Shown here piece by piece: positions 11,202-22,996 of a stretch of 64,000 nucleotides of DNA. This DNA comes from Corynespora cassiicola. Taxonomy: Eukaryota > Ascomycota > Dothideomycetes > Pleosporales > Corynesporascaceae. Within the stretch, counting starts at the first letter, position 1. Each line of letters begins with the position of its first letter. Under the pieces are notes generated by a model. That model worked only from the letters and a program-made list of their open reading frames with translations, made no database searches and was not told the DNA's origin. The translations under genes and the position numbers were made by a program. The stretch covers positions 1,146,011 through 1,210,010 of the forward strand of contig JAEUWY010000013.1 in NCBI GenBank assembly GCA_022059125.1, written 5' to 3'.

Positions 11202-12264
11202 CGCGGCCGCTCGGGGGTGGCGGGTCGCGTGAGGGTGCGGCGCAGGCCGGATCAGGTCAATTGGAGGCGACGAGGGAGGCTCAAGGGCACTCAGTCATGG
11301 AGGGCACTGGAACGAGTGTCGGTGAAGATTTGAAGACGGGAGAGAAGGCGAGAAGAAAGTGGGAGAGCGGAAAAGGTGAGGGTCGCAAGCCGGAGTGGTT
11401 GCAGGGGAGGGCCGTCTAGCTCGTTAGGCAAGCTTGACGTCAGCTGCGTGGATCGAAGCTTGACAGCAGATCGTGCAGGGGTTGGCGCGCCTCAACACCG
11501 CAGCCCACCGCAGCCCACCGCAAAGGACCGCAAAGGACCGCAATACACCACGCTAGCCTTGCTTACGTGACATCCGCGTATTTCCATTCGGCTTAGTGAT
11601 GGTGTCTTTTGGCAGAGGTACGCGTTGGTGCGGGATTGGCTACCCAGGACACAAAAAACCCAATCTTCCTTCTTCATCCGCTTTCGTACGGGAGGAATTT
11701 CGCACATCTTCTTTTTCCTGCTCTGGTGGTTAATTGGTTCAATTGCTAAGCAGTGTATCAATTCCCATTGTTGTCGTAAGTATTTATTGAATTACTTGCT
11801 TAGGCTTATGACTCGACTTGTCAATGTAACGATAAGTGGCTGCCCCCTACGTGTGCGTACATTCCTTGGGCTCAAAATATTGGCGAATAGTAAAGGAAAA
11901 TACTTCATGACTCCAATTCTGAATAGATCAAAGTTTCCCCAGACTGAGACTGTAGTTGGTCTGTGTCCTGGTGTGTTCGGGAAGTGGGCTCACAGATGGT
12001 TTTTGGATGTAGAAACCTAGAATACAATGAGGAGTCAACACATTGCAAAAGTCATTAAGAAGTATAGACAGTTGTGAAGAGATGTTCGTGTGCAACGTAG
12101 ATCGTCATGCATGCCAAACAGTCATTTTTTGACCCAAACGCACGTTGAAATGATTTGAGATATATTTTCTTCGTCTTCGTCCTCGTCTTCGTAGTAGTAG
12201 TACATGTGCGTCGATGGCCCAGCCCGCTATGAGGACAGTGTATTCGTATATACAAGCGCAACAG
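11202..12264. other. intergenic with tandem decamers
   Basis: Promoter side of nde1 on the left, 3' side of the Mdv1-like gene on the right. A short tandem array occupies 11499-11542: two copies of CGCAGCCCAC followed by two of CGCAAAGGAC. A 131-codon plus-strand frame at 11625-12020 has no ascomycete-like motif and is judged chance. Confidence 0.5.
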
Positions 12265-14323
12265 TTAGCAAGACCATATGCCAACCACACCATTCTTGCG
12301 GCCCTCAACCATGTACCCGTCCTTGATGCGGACGTGGTCAATGGTGGAGATGCCTGTAGCATCGTCGTCTACCCCAACGCCCGGGCCGCAGTTCCAGTGT
12401 CGGCCGTCGGTCTTGTCGTAGACCTTTACGACGTCCTCGCCCGCCGCAGAGACGATTCTCCGCGCGTCGAACATCATGCTCGTGATGCCATGGTCGTAGG
12501 CGTAGGCGTCGTAGATGGAGCCTGTCCGCAGATCCCATATCTAGAAGGGCGATTAGAAAGTGTAATACTAACAGTGCAACATCCCCACTCACCCGAATGC
12601 TCCTGTCCAAGCTGGCAGTGACGAGGTGTACATCATCAAATTGAAGAGCAGTGACTGGCCCGGTATGGCCAACCAAGCTCCTGTGGACTTGGCCGCTGCG
12701 CAGATCCCACAGACGCACCATTCCATCGGCCGTACCGCATGCTAGGGCAGCATCAAACACCTGCACTGCACCGACGAAATCGGCCGAGGCGTCGGAGACA
12801 CGTCCGGTCTGTTTCCACTGGCTTCCGGTCGAAGTGGTTGCCGAAGCCTGTGCCGCCGCCCAGAGAACGTCCAGCGTCTGCACACAGCGTCCCTTGACCA
12901 GATCCCACTGTCTTAGGGTCTTGTCCGACGAGCCAGACACCAGGGTGTCGCCGCGGAAGTGCAAGGCCGTGACCTCGTCCACATGTGATTCGAGGGAAAA
13001 CAATGGGCAATCTTGCATGATGGTCGGGGGCGGAGGCGGAGGAGCATCCTCCGAGTTTTCAAACGTCAGCCCATCTTCGTCCTCGTCGTCGTCTTTGTTT
13101 ATCCGGTTGTCAAGAGGTGCATATTCAGCTTTGCTGAGATCCCATAGGCGGATGGATGCGTCCATGGAGCCAGTGGCCACGATGTTCTCCTCGACCTGCA
13201 GACAGCGCACCGAGGACAGGTGGCCCTCGAGCATGCCTATACACCGCCCAGCGTTCAGGTCCCAGACTCTTACAGTATCGTCCAGCGCTGCCGTCACCAT
13301 GGTGCCCCAGGGGGCGTCGAAATCCAGCGCTGTTATGCTGTCAGTGTGGGCCGGGAGCTCTTTAATCTTCGAGCCGGGCTCTAGATGCTCGTGTAGGATG
13401 GGCATGGAAATTTTGCGACGCATGTTCCGCCGCCGTTTTGACTTGGGCGAGGGTATCTTCTGGTATATGGATTCGGACATGAAATCGCCTCCGGCTTCCT
13501 CGTGGCTCCCGGCAGTGGCTGTCGATTCTGGAGACTTGGGTGCCAGGGCGGCCGCATCGTCCAACTCCTCCTGTAGGTCCTCAATCTTGGTATCCACGTC
13601 CAACAGGTCCTGCTCCAGCTCCGACTCTTCCATCTCCAGGTTGGCCAGTCGGTCCAGCACAATCTTCCGCATCGTGTTCAGGTTGGCAATCTTGTTGTCG
13701 ATCTCGTGTATCTCGGCGGCGCACATGTGTTTGCGCACACCCATCATCTCCAGGCGGTGGCTCATGCTGTGCTTCTGGTTCTTCAGCTTCTTCATGGTCG
13801 GGGGCACGGTTGGGTCATCCTCCTCGTCGACGCCCTCGCCAATCAGACGCTGCCCCCGGTGGTTGTGACGGCCATGCTTGGCGGGGGTCGAGGAAGGGTC
13901 GTCTGGTAGCGAGGCCTGGAAGCCCTGGAACAGCGAGAAGGCGTTGTTGTCCTCGGGGATGTTGTGGAGCAGCTCGTCGGGCAGGTAGGACAGAGCGCGC
14001 TGCTGAATCTCGGGAACGGAGATGCGCGAGCGCACCAGCTCGCGGGGGGTGGTCTGGGCAAAGGAGAAGACGGAGCGCTGCAGCATGGGGCGGCGCAATT
14101 CGCGATGGAGGTCGCCCAGGGCGTTCTGGTAGTGCTGGGTAACGCCCTCGGCGCCGATCAGGTGGCCGGCGGTGGCAGTGACCTTCCTGCCAAAGGCCTG
14201 CAGCTGGCGGGTGTCGACGATGCTGCCGTCGTCGCTGTCGTAGTCGTCGCGCGACAAGGGCCGCGGGCGTGGGCTCGTCGAGCGGCCACGCGACGGTGAC
14301 GCATTGCGGGCGGAGGAGGCCAT
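12265..14323 (-). CDS. mdv1: mitochondrial division WD40 adaptor, Mdv1/Caf4 type
   Basis: Exons 14323-12593 and 12540-12265 give 668 aa; the intron has TACTAAC. The frame is open upstream, but ATG 14323 gives the start [13 protein letters not shown] and the [15 protein letters not shown] segment that I recall for filamentous-fungal Mdv1. Layout: N-terminal helical region (40-140), acidic linker, a long coiled coil (about 178-258, [19 protein letters not shown] onward), then about seven WD40 repeats from about residue 310 (e.g. [36 protein letters not shown]), with a proline-rich insert PPPPPP between repeats. In yeast the adaptor links Fis1 on the outer mitochondrial membrane to the dynamin Dnm1. 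It is divergent to the chorismate mutase gene across 316 bp. Confidence 0.9.
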
Positions 14324-14639
14324 GCGAGTGCGAGGGATGGCGATTACGACGGGCAGGGCATGTTCGGCGGGGCGGCGAAGGTGTGACGGGCGAGGTTTGG
14401 CAGAGGGAGAGGGAAAGGGACAGGGAAAGCAAAGGAAAGCGTCAGAGAAGTCGTCGGTGGTCGGCTGTCGGGGGCTGGCCCAAGCTCGGACGTCATTCTT
14501 GGATACCAAGCCGAGCCGAACTTCGGCCTGGCCGCCTATGATTCACACCCCGGGCCTCCAAAAAACCGCCCAGCCATGCCCGCGCCCGCTCCTCCCCCAC
14601 ATTCCCGCCCATTCACGCCCTGCCTGGATCCTCGGTACC
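14324..14639. promoter_or_regulatory. divergent promoter, Mdv1-like gene / chorismate mutase
   Basis: Only 316 bp separate the two start codons, so the two housekeeping genes share this C-rich region. I see no repeat or clear factor site. Confidence 0.5.
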
Positions 14640-15572
14640 ATGGACGCTGCAATTGACCTCTCCGACGCCTCCAAGGCCCTGGACCTGTCCAACATCCGCT
14701 TCCAGCTCATGTATGTACCTGGCCGCGCCCCTCCCCCACCCCCTCCCCCGTCCCGTCCCGCTCGGAACCGCTACTGACTGCAGCCCTGAAACAGCCGCCT
14801 AGAAGACACCATCACCTTCCACCTGATTGAGCGCGTGCAGTTCCCCCTGAATGCGACCGTCTATGTCCCCGGCGGCGTCGAGCTGCCCGGCAGCAGCCTG
14901 AGCCTGCTCGACTGGATGCTGCGCGAGCAGGAGAAGCTGCAGTCCCTCGTGCGCCGCTACCAGTCCCCCGACGAGTACCCCTTTTTCCCCGACGCCCTCC
15001 AGACCCCCATCTTGAAGCCGCTAGAGTACCCGCGCATCCTGCACGATAACGACGTCAACGTGAATGAGAAGCTGAAGGAGAGCTACATCCAGCACATCCT
15101 GCCCGCTGCCTGCGCCCACTTCGACCGGCCCGATAGAGGTGAGCAGCAGGAGAACTACGGATCCGCCGCCACGGCCGACGTCCTGTGTCTGCAGGCTCTG
15201 TCACGCCGCGTCCACTTTGGCAAGTTTGTGGCAGAAGCAAAGTTCCAGAAGGAACCGGAACGCTTCGTCAAGCTGATCAAGGCCGAGGACCGCCAGGGCA
15301 TTGACGATGCCATCACCGACTCCAAGGTCGAGAAGAAGGTGCTGGACCGGCTGCGGCTCAAGGCGAAGACGTACGGCACGGATCCGGACCTGGGCGCCGA
15401 CGCACCCTCCAAGGTCAACGCCGATGCCGTCGTGGACATGTACAAGGTGTGTCCGTTTTGACCGTTGCTATACCATCAGCTAATCATTGTACAGAACTAT
15501 GTGATACCCCTGACGAAGGAGGTAGAGGTGGAGTACTTGATGCAGCGGCTGGAGGGGACGCAGTGGGAGTGA
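14640..15572 (+). CDS. aro7: chorismate mutase
   Basis: Exons 14640-14710, 14795-15446 and 15495-15572 give 266 aa (yeast Aro7 is 256 aa). The start [20 protein letters not shown], followed after splicing by [19 protein letters not shown], is the typical fungal AroQ beginning. Further landmarks are [41 protein letters not shown] and the C-terminal [19 protein letters not shown]. The enzyme converts chorismate to prephenate, the first committed step to phenylalanine and tyrosine, in the cytosol. In yeast it is inhibited by tyrosine and activated by tryptophan; the full-length regulatory architecture seems kept here. Intron 1 ends at ACAG 14794 rather than the earlier CTGCAG, because only this joins the frames. 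Confidence 0.95.
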
Positions 15573-16110
15573 TGTTGAAATCCGCCCCAGAATGCGGCTC
15601 ATGCAGATCGTGATGATAGTATTAAAATGGTGCGCAAACGACCAAAATGAAAACCAGACATTTCCCCGTCAGCCACAGCGCCCGCGGGGTCCAAAAGGGC
15701 TCTACCGGGCAGTTCGGAATTTCGGAATTGGGACTCGGCTGGCAGCTCGGAACAGCCCCGGGGGCTCGGGGAACGCGTCGTCGCGAGGCGGCGGTGCCAT
15801 GACCTCAGATCAGGACACATGTGCCAGCCCTGGAGCCAACACGCTGCCCCGAGTCAACCCCTCCAATCCGTCTGCCGCCCTCCTCTCTCCCTGCGCCAAT
15901 CGTACGAACTCGCCGTCCGTTGAAACGCATTCGGGTTTGGAAAATGACCCCATGTGCACAAGCCTGAAACCCGCGACCACGTGATTTCGTCTTATATACC
16001 TACCGCGACCGGCGCCTAGCCCCGGAGACGTCTACGAGCTCCGCCCACTCTTGGACCGCACACCTTTCCTTGTCTTTCTGCTTCTTCGAAGATACACATT
16101 GGAGACCACC
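15573..16110. other. intergenic, promoter of alg3
   Basis: 540 bp between the chorismate mutase stop and the alg3 start. A TATATA-like stretch lies near 15995. No gene is visible. Confidence 0.45.
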
Positions 16111-17586
16111 ATGGACGTCGTGAGGAGGGTCCACGACCTCGCGACCAACCCGTCGCACACGCGATGGATGTACCCCTTCTTCCTGCTGGCCGACGCTGCC
16201 ATTTGCCTGGCCGTCATCCAGAAAGTGCCCTGTACGTACTTCTCCGGCGCGGGGACCACGCTTCCTCTTGTCCCGCTCCCATGCGAATTGCGCAAACCCC
16301 AAGAACAGCCTTTGGAACCTCCAAAGCAATCATACAGGAAAAATAAAGATTTGGTAGAGCTCCAAGCTAACGCCAATGACCCCCCCGTAGACACGGAAAT
16401 CGACTGGACAACGTACATGCAGCACATCGACCTCTACATCAAGGGCGAGCGCGACTACAAGAACATCACGGGCTCGACGGGCCCGCTCGTCTACCCGGGC
16501 GCCCACGTCTTCATCTACCGCGTCCTGCACGCCCTGACCGACGGCGGCACCAACATCCGGCGTGCGCAGTACATCTTCGCGGGCGTGTACCTGGGCACGC
16601 TGGCCGTGGTGCTGCAGTGCTACCGCATGGCCAAGGTGCCGCCCTACGTGTTCCCGCTGCTGGTGCTGTCCAAGCGGCTGCATAGCATCTTTGTGCTCCG
16701 CTGCTTCAACGACTGCTTTGCCGTCCTGGGACTGTTCGCCGCCATCCTAGCGTATCAGAAGAGGCAGTGGCATCTGGGCAGCTTTTTCTATACGTGCGGA
16801 CTCAATGTTAAGATGAGTCTGCTGCTGCCGCTGCCGGCTATGGGCATCATCATGGAGCAGGCCCTGGGCACGAGGGAGGCCATTACACAGGCTTTGATCA
16901 TCTTGCAGGTTTCGGTGGGTGCACCTTCAATTCACCATGTTTAAATAAATTGCTAACCCCTACAGACGGCCTTTGGCTACCCATTCCGCAAACGCGCCCC
17001 CTCGTACTTTTCCCGCGCCTTCGAGCTCACGCGCCAATTCCTCTACAAGTGGACGGTCAACTGGCGCTTCGTCGACGAGTCGACATTCCTGTCCAAGAAG
17101 TTCGCCCTGGGCCTCCTGGCCGCGCACGCCGGCCTGCTCCTCTGGTTCGCGAGGACGCGCTGGATCAAGCCCTCGCGCCGCTCCTGGCGCGATTTCCTCA
17201 ACCTCCTCCGCGAGGCCGAGCCGCGCGACCAGGACCAGATGACGATGCGCGTCACGCCCAGCTTCATCATGACTACCATGCTGAGCGCCGTAGCCATTGG
17301 CATGCTGTGCGCGCGCTCCCTGCACTACCAGTTCTATGCCTACATTGCGTGGGCGACGCCGTTTCTGCTGTGGCGCGCGGGCTTCCACCCCGTGGCTGTG
17401 TATGCGCTGTGGGCTGCGCAGGAGTGGGCGTGGAACGTGTACCCGAGCACCCCCGAGAGCTCAGCCACAGTCGTGGGAGTGTTGGCCATCACGGTGCTGG
17501 GCGCGTGGTGGGGGACGCGCAACGAATTCGAACATGCGGAAAGCAATGGCAAGGTGGTCGGAGAAGAGCACGAGCATGCCGAGTAG
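16111..17586 (+). CDS. alg3: Dol-P-Man:Man5GlcNAc2-PP-Dol alpha-1,3-mannosyltransferase
   Basis: Exons 16111-16231, 16391-16914 and 16966-17586 give 421 aa. ATG 16111 is in the context ACCACCATGG. Splicing of the 159-nt first intron restores [18 protein letters not shown], the lumenal Alg3 signature with the acidic pair, followed by [18 protein letters not shown]. At least eight hydrophobic segments follow (e.g. [36 protein letters not shown]). The enzyme acts in the ER membrane, adding the sixth mannose to the lipid-linked oligosaccharide for N-glycosylation using dolichyl-phosphate mannose. The C-terminal tail is acidic and hydrophilic. Intact single-copy housekeeping gene. Confidence 0.95.
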
Positions 17587-17628
17587 TAGAGCGCGTGGCA
17601 GCCTTTTTTCTCTTTTTTAAACGATCCT

Positions 17629-18145
17629 CTACTCTTCATCCGAGTCGGAGGGCGGCATCTTGCCGACGGTGGATTCCTCCTCGTCGCTCTCGGGGTATGC
17701 GGACTTTTTGGCAAACTCCTGGGGCCTGTAGAGGGAAAAAAGGATTGGGCATTAGCACCACACCGCCTTGTAAAACAGATATCCCAAACAAAACCTTCAC
17801 AATACAGTCCTGTTTAAAAGAAAATCAAACATACCAATACCCCATCTTCCGCCACGCCTTCTCATCCCGCACCACATTCACAATCTCGCCCTCGAGCTTG
17901 TTGTCCCGCTCCGCCAGCGCCCCATTGTCCACCACCACGTAGCTGCCCCGCTTGATCCAGATGGTGCTGCGGAACTTGGCCTCGAGCTCCGCCAGCACCG
18001 TGCGGCCCGACGGCAGCTCGACGCTGTACAGGTTCTTGCCCTCGGCCTTCGTCACGCGCGCGATCGACTGCGAGGGCGAGAGGGCGGCGGGCGGGGTCAG
18101 CGTCTCTTCGACCGTTGCGTGGAGTTGGCGCTTTGGTCGGGGCAT
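17629..18145 (-). CDS. EIF1AD-like S1/OB-fold protein
   Basis: Exons 18145-17835 and 17725-17629 give 135 aa. The upstream open frame is ignored because ATG 18145 gives the family-like MPRPKRQLHATVEETL start. The core KAEGKNLYSVELPSGRTVLAELEAKFRSTIWIKRGSYVVVD aligns with the eIF1A-type OB fold of EIF1AD, including the IWIKRGxxxxVD motif; the junction restores MGYWPQEF, matching the family's GxWPxxF. The acidic tail (ESDEEES...SDSDEE) is typical. EIF1AD homologues are implicated in late 40S ribosomal subunit maturation; role here inferred. It is convergent with alg3, stops 43 bp apart. Confidence 0.88.
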
Positions 18146-19086
18146 TTCTTTCTTTTCTTTTTCTTCTCGCTCTGATCTCTCTCGGGAGGTTGTTTTGTGG
18201 AGTGCGTGCGTGGGTGAGATGGTGATCGCGTCGGGGGGTTTTTTTTGGAGGGGCAGAGTGAAAACCGGAGCTAGGCGGCGGCGGCGGCGGGCGCCAAGCT
18301 TGTCGGGAGTTGGCGGGATGAGGCGGCCCCTGGATTTTCCGGCCCGACGGGAGGGGGAGGGGGCATTCGGGCCGGCCGGCGCCATGTCAGGCTGTACCTG
18401 CCCGAGCGATCGACTTCATGTCACTTTATTATGCCATGGGGCTTCGCCATGGCGAGCATCTCCTTTTAGTATCTAGTTCCTGCATTGTGAATTCGATTTT
18501 TCATTCAATGCATGTTATACGAATGAGATGGCTGGCGATTCAAAGTTTTATATGCATTAACCCCCGCCATCCTACATGTTCGTACTGTCTTGACTGTGAT
18601 GCGTAAACTGACTCTTCAAGGTCATAGGGACACATTCCATAATAACTGTGTATTTTATTGAGCAGGAGACAGTTATTTTAGCACTTTTTTGACAATGAGT
18701 TGCACCTTTTTGCTTACAAAGTCAAACGAAATAGCCAAACGTATACTGTTCTCGCCAGGTCTAGGGATCATTTTCGCCAAAAGATCGTGCAACTAGTTCA
18801 GGTTCTTCACAACTGTTGTTGAGCCTGTTGTGACATACTATCCGTATAACGGAGGCATGGCAAACAAATCTCCGATAGTCGCTGCGGATCAGAAAACAGG
18901 CCCGATAAGGTATAAAGGCTCTAATTGCATATCGTGAGCTGATGACCCCTCTCTCTCGCTTCTTTCCTATGTTAATACAGCCTTTGAAACTCGAAAGATT
19001 GGGGGTAGTCAATCAAAATATCGTTTTCCAGCGTATTAGTATCGGCGTTGGTTCGGTAAGAACAATCCATAATTGAAGTATCTATA
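18146..19086. other. intergenic, junction of conserved and accessory DNA
   Basis: Left part (18146-18420) is GC-rich promoter of the EIF1AD-like gene. From about 18420 the base composition drops and no coding sequence is visible until the P450 stop codon. Confidence 0.5.
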
Positions 19087-20807
19087 TCAACGTCTCGAGT
19101 AGGCTAGCTCTGCATTTGGATGCGTCCCCAAGCCTCTTGAATTCTTAATGACTTGTTCGTAGCCGCCATCCAGGCGCAAATCGAAAGCTATGATAGTCTT
19201 CGCAACAATTATCCGTACCATTGGAAGTGCCATATACTTGCCCATACATTGACGAGGGCCAAATCCAAAGCGAGAAAAATTGTAACGAGTTTGAGAAGGC
19301 TTCAAACCTTTCCATCGCGATGGTCTGTAGGAAAGCGGATCAGCCCCCCAAAAAGGATTCTTCTGGTTCAATGTATAGATGTCGACGGTTACATTTGTTC
19401 CTGCGGGGATGACGTAACCGTCGGCGATGCGATCAGTGGGTGCACTTTGGGGAACGGCGAAAGCTTTTGATTTAAGTCAGTGTCATTCAGGGCGGTGGAT
19501 CTGAACCAATCATACCTGCTATGGGTCTCAATCGGATGGATTCGCAAATACAGGCCTCTAAAAAGGTATCGCTGCGCTGTATGTACTTTTCCCACCCTTC
19601 AGAGGTCTCTTGGCATATCTCCTGGTATAGTTGTGCTTGCACGTCGGGATAACAAGCGAGAAAAACCAGGTTCCAGCTGACACTGCCAATTCCCACGTCA
19701 AGGTTGGCATAGAGCGACTCGTCAATCGTTTGGAGTACCTTCTTGGTCAACGTCCGAACAAACTTCGCCAATTGGAATGGGGTTCAACGTACTTGATCCT
19801 TGGGAATATCTGGGTCTTCGTATAAGCGCACAAGCAGGGTGTCCTGTCCGTGCTTCTTTGATCCGTTGTAAATGTCATCGTTGAAACTTCTCCATACTTC
19901 TTCCCACTCCGCCATGCGCTTGTTTGCTTCAGTGGGTAACCACTTTGAAAAGCTAAACCTTGGTAGTCCTCCCATCAACGCATATGCAAACAACTTTTCT
20001 CTCTTTGGCGACCATTTCTGCAACCACGATATCTGTGAATCACACAAATCTCCATATATTACCACGGCAATCATCAAGAATGGGAGGAGCAAAAAGTCGG
20101 CAACTGGGTCTAGCTGCCCCTCTTTGGCGGATGGGTCTGTGAAGACCCGCTCGAGGTGAGATTCGGTCATGGCCAGCATCTTGGGTATAAGCCGTGTCGC
20201 TCCTTGATGCATGAAGGGTGGATCAAACTTTCGGCGCAGCTGTCGCCACGACTGACCATTGAGGAGTCCAACACATTGGCCTAGAATACGTGACATCAGA
20301 TACCCAGAACCCATATTTTCTGCTTTCGAATGTTGATCCGAGTCTTTGAATATAGCCTGGATAGCGGTCGGAGTACTGACAACTCTGCGTTCTCCCTATA
20401 AGCATTGTATTCGAATCATCTGCCATTTCACGTCAGAATGACACTAGCACTCACAGCTCGGGTTTCATTCCGTTCCAAATACGATATATTGCGCCATATC
20501 TGCCCCGCCATTCCTCAGTCTTTTTGGGGCCCAGAATGAATTTATCAACATCGCCGTTCCCATTGGGGAGGCGATACGGAGTCGACGGAATGGGTTTACG
20601 AGTGGTTGCCTCTCGAATTGGATATCGCCAGTGCAGGTATATCTGTTAGCTGTCAACTCAATCCTTTAGACTCATAGTTTCACTTACATTCAGTATACAT
20701 GAAACAATTGGTACAAAAGCGTTGTGAAGAACAAATATGGCGAGCAACAGTGTGATCGCAATCGCCAAAGGTCCAGGAAACGAGGGAAAACTTGTTGGAG
20801 AGTTCAT
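19087..20807 (-). CDS. cytochrome P450 monooxygenase
   Basis: Exons 20807-20688, 20642-20455, 20384-19793, 19738-19516 and 19463-19087 join in frame to 499 aa. Residues 1-40 are an N-terminal membrane anchor (LAIAITLLLAIFVLHNAF). Landmarks: PELVVSTPTAIQAIFKDSDQH, SGYLMSRILGQCVGLLNGQSW (C helix), an atypical I helix SLYANLDVGIGSVSWNLVFLA without the usual AGxDT, the K-helix ESIRLRP, YRPSRW, and the heme loop FSRFGFGPRQCMGK (Cys near 446). Short frames at first suggest a pseudogene, but all breaks are explained by GT-AG introns; the intron at 19792-19739 (54 nt) has a 51-nt alternative acceptor. ER membrane enzyme; substrate unknown. It is divergent to an O-methyltransferase, which suggests joint action on one secondary metabolite. 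Confidence 0.85.
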
Positions 20808-21566
20808 TATGGAGAATTCAATGGTCTCGGGTGAGAGGGAGCTCTGCAGACGCGTACTCTAGGTGTTGAACTGCTACCTAGAATCAAGAGTCTGTTCACG
20901 GCCACTCCGCTAACCTCGGGACTTCAATAGCTTGGCCATATCGGTCTCGGGGCAATATGGTTCCATGGTGCCACTTAGGGCCGGATGGATTTCGATCGTG
21001 ACAATCCTCACGATCAGATTGTTCGGCTTTTGTCTGCATGCCTGCTCAGAACCCTGCGATCCTGGAGTACCCTGTAATACACAGCCTCCCAAATACCAAT
21101 CAATCGATCCTCCCCTTGATTAGTTAGAGCGGATGTTACTAGTCCTAAGGGGTTGTGTGGACGCGTAGACTATTGCTTACTCGACTGTACTCGGCGAAGG
21201 TTGCACCGGTGCTCACCGCTCCAAGGAGATAGCCCTCAAAACCGTTGCTGTTGGGTTCGGACAATATTCTCATGCACCATAAATGTGACCATTCCCATCA
21301 TGGAAACAGTATGCAATGTAATATTGCTAAGCCTGCGTAGTCAGTTTCGCAGGGGAATTGAATATCGGCCCGGGTGTCTGCCCCGAAAGTAGGCCCGAAC
21401 TACACGCAGCCTGCATCCATCACTACATGGTTGACCCCATGATGGCATCGACAAGGTGAAGCGTCTCTAAACTGGGGCTATAATACACATAGTCCGTATC
21501 AGAAAGCGGTTCACATAGTCTTCTGCGTATTACTGACGAAAATATTCCCCCAATCTCAGTTGCAAG
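20808..21566. promoter_or_regulatory. divergent promoter of P450 / O-methyltransferase
   Basis: 759 bp between the two start codons. It includes the perfect inverted repeat listed separately. No additional gene is seen; small frames here are not coding. Confidence 0.6.
20994..21015. promoter_or_regulatory. perfect inverted repeat GATCGTGA-N6-TCACGATC
   Basis: Eight-base arms at 20994-21001 and 21008-21015 with spacer CAATCC, 187 bp from the P450 start and about 550 bp from the O-methyltransferase start. The symmetry and the position in a two-gene divergent promoter suggest a dimeric regulator site. No cluster-specific regulator is adjacent. Confidence 0.4.
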
Positions 21567-22996
21567 ATGACACAAAACCTGACAGCCCAGCTGGAGCTAC
21601 TCCATGAACTTATTGGCGCCTCTATCGACGTGTTGAAAGAAAATAACCAAGAACTTCTCGGTACCCCAATCTCCCTGGATGGACTGAAACTGCACCCAGT
21701 CCATGAGAGCATCAATGTTGATGTTAGAAAGGCTCTCAAGACGATTTCTAGCTCGTCTCAGATGCTACGAGCCATTTCGGATCCTCACACCTGCATCAAC
21801 GACCTATTCACCGGGGTACGATAGGTTCTCTTCGAATCCAAAGAGGTTGCTAATTCGATTCTTCCAGTTTCATGATGGTACATCGCTCCTCGTGGCCGTC
21901 AAGGCCGGCGTGGCTCATGTGATTGGTGACAAGGAGATGCATGTTGACGAAATATCTAAAGAAACAGATATAGAAGCGGACAGGCTGTCTCGATTTTTGC
22001 GGAATTTGTGCAACAATTATGTCTTCAAAGAAGTTGCACCGGATGTTTTCGCAAACAATTCTCTTTCTAGTGTTCTCCTCGACAAAGGCAAGAGTGCCTA
22101 TATTGAACTCTGCTTGAGCATCGTACGGCGAAGTTCATGCAAGGCCTGGGAGGCACTGACATACTCCGAATTCAAGAATTCCGAAGCGCCTAACAAGACG
22201 GCGTTCAATATTGCCTACGACACACCATTGAAGATTTTCCAATACATCTCCGAGGTAGAGCCCGAGATCGGCAAGCTGTCGAAAATTGGATTTGCGAGTG
22301 GGACCAAGGTCAACACCGGAGAATATCTTGATGTATACCCTTGGGCCCGGGAAAACGGTGCGAAAATTGTAGATGTTGGGGGAGGGGTCGGCGGCGGCAC
22401 TCTTCCTATTGTCAAAGCATTCCCGAGTCTTCGCATGGTAGTTCAGGATATACCTGATTCACAACCGGGCTTCGAAAAGGTGAGGGAATATCAAACCCTC
22501 AGCCCATGCATATTCTGACAGACTATAGCTGTGGAATGATGAATATCCATCTGCAATTGCCGATGGTAGTGTCATATTTGCCGGACATGATTTTTTCGAG
22601 CAACAGCCCGAGGATGCCGACATCTACTTTATGCGACACGTCATCCATGACTGGCCCGATGCAGAAGCTCTCAAGATTTTGCAGAACACTGCTGCCAAGA
22701 TGAAATCCTCGACAAAACTTCTCCTTTGCGAGCACGTTGTTTTCCCTTCATACAGGAAGTCCATGAGGGATGGAATCGACGAGGAAAAAGACGGTTTTGT
22801 CGCACCGAGACCGTTGCTTGCAAACTGGGGAAATACTGACACAAGCCGGTTGGATCTGCAAGTTTTGGCTACCCTTAATGCCCGACAACGTACTAAAGAC
22901 CAGTATGTGGCTCTTCTCCAGAAAGCTGAGCTAAGAGTTGTCAAAATCTGGAGAAATATGGGGCCCTTGGCCATCATAGAGTGCCGAAAGCTCTAA
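21567..22996 (+). CDS. SAM-dependent O-methyltransferase, family 2
   Basis: Exons 21567-21815, 21868-22479 and 22529-22996 give 442 aa. An N-terminal helical/winged-helix dimerisation region (about 60-180, with DEISKETDIEADRLSRFLRNL) is followed by the Rossmann methyltransferase core: KIVDVGGGVGGGT (about 250-262, SAM binding), VVQDIPD, HDFFEQQPEDADIYFMRHVIHDWPD with the likely catalytic His in RHVIHDWPD, and a C-terminal ANWGNTDTSRLDLQVL segment. This is the fungal plant-type COMT-like family that methylates hydroxyls of polyketides, aflatoxin precursors and phenolics. Divergent to the P450 across 759 bp; a hydroxylation-then-methylation pair is the simplest reading. No backbone synthase (PKS, NRPS or terpene cyclase) lies in this window. 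Confidence 0.9.

Noticed and set aside
11625..12020. 131-codon plus-strand frame between nde1 and the Mdv1-like gene
   Set aside because: Composition is unlike protein, with no conserved motif.
19087..20807. Idea that the first P450 is a pseudogene because its frames are short and broken
   Set aside because: Every break is removed by a GT-AG intron of 45-70 nt and all P450 landmarks then join in one 499-aa frame.
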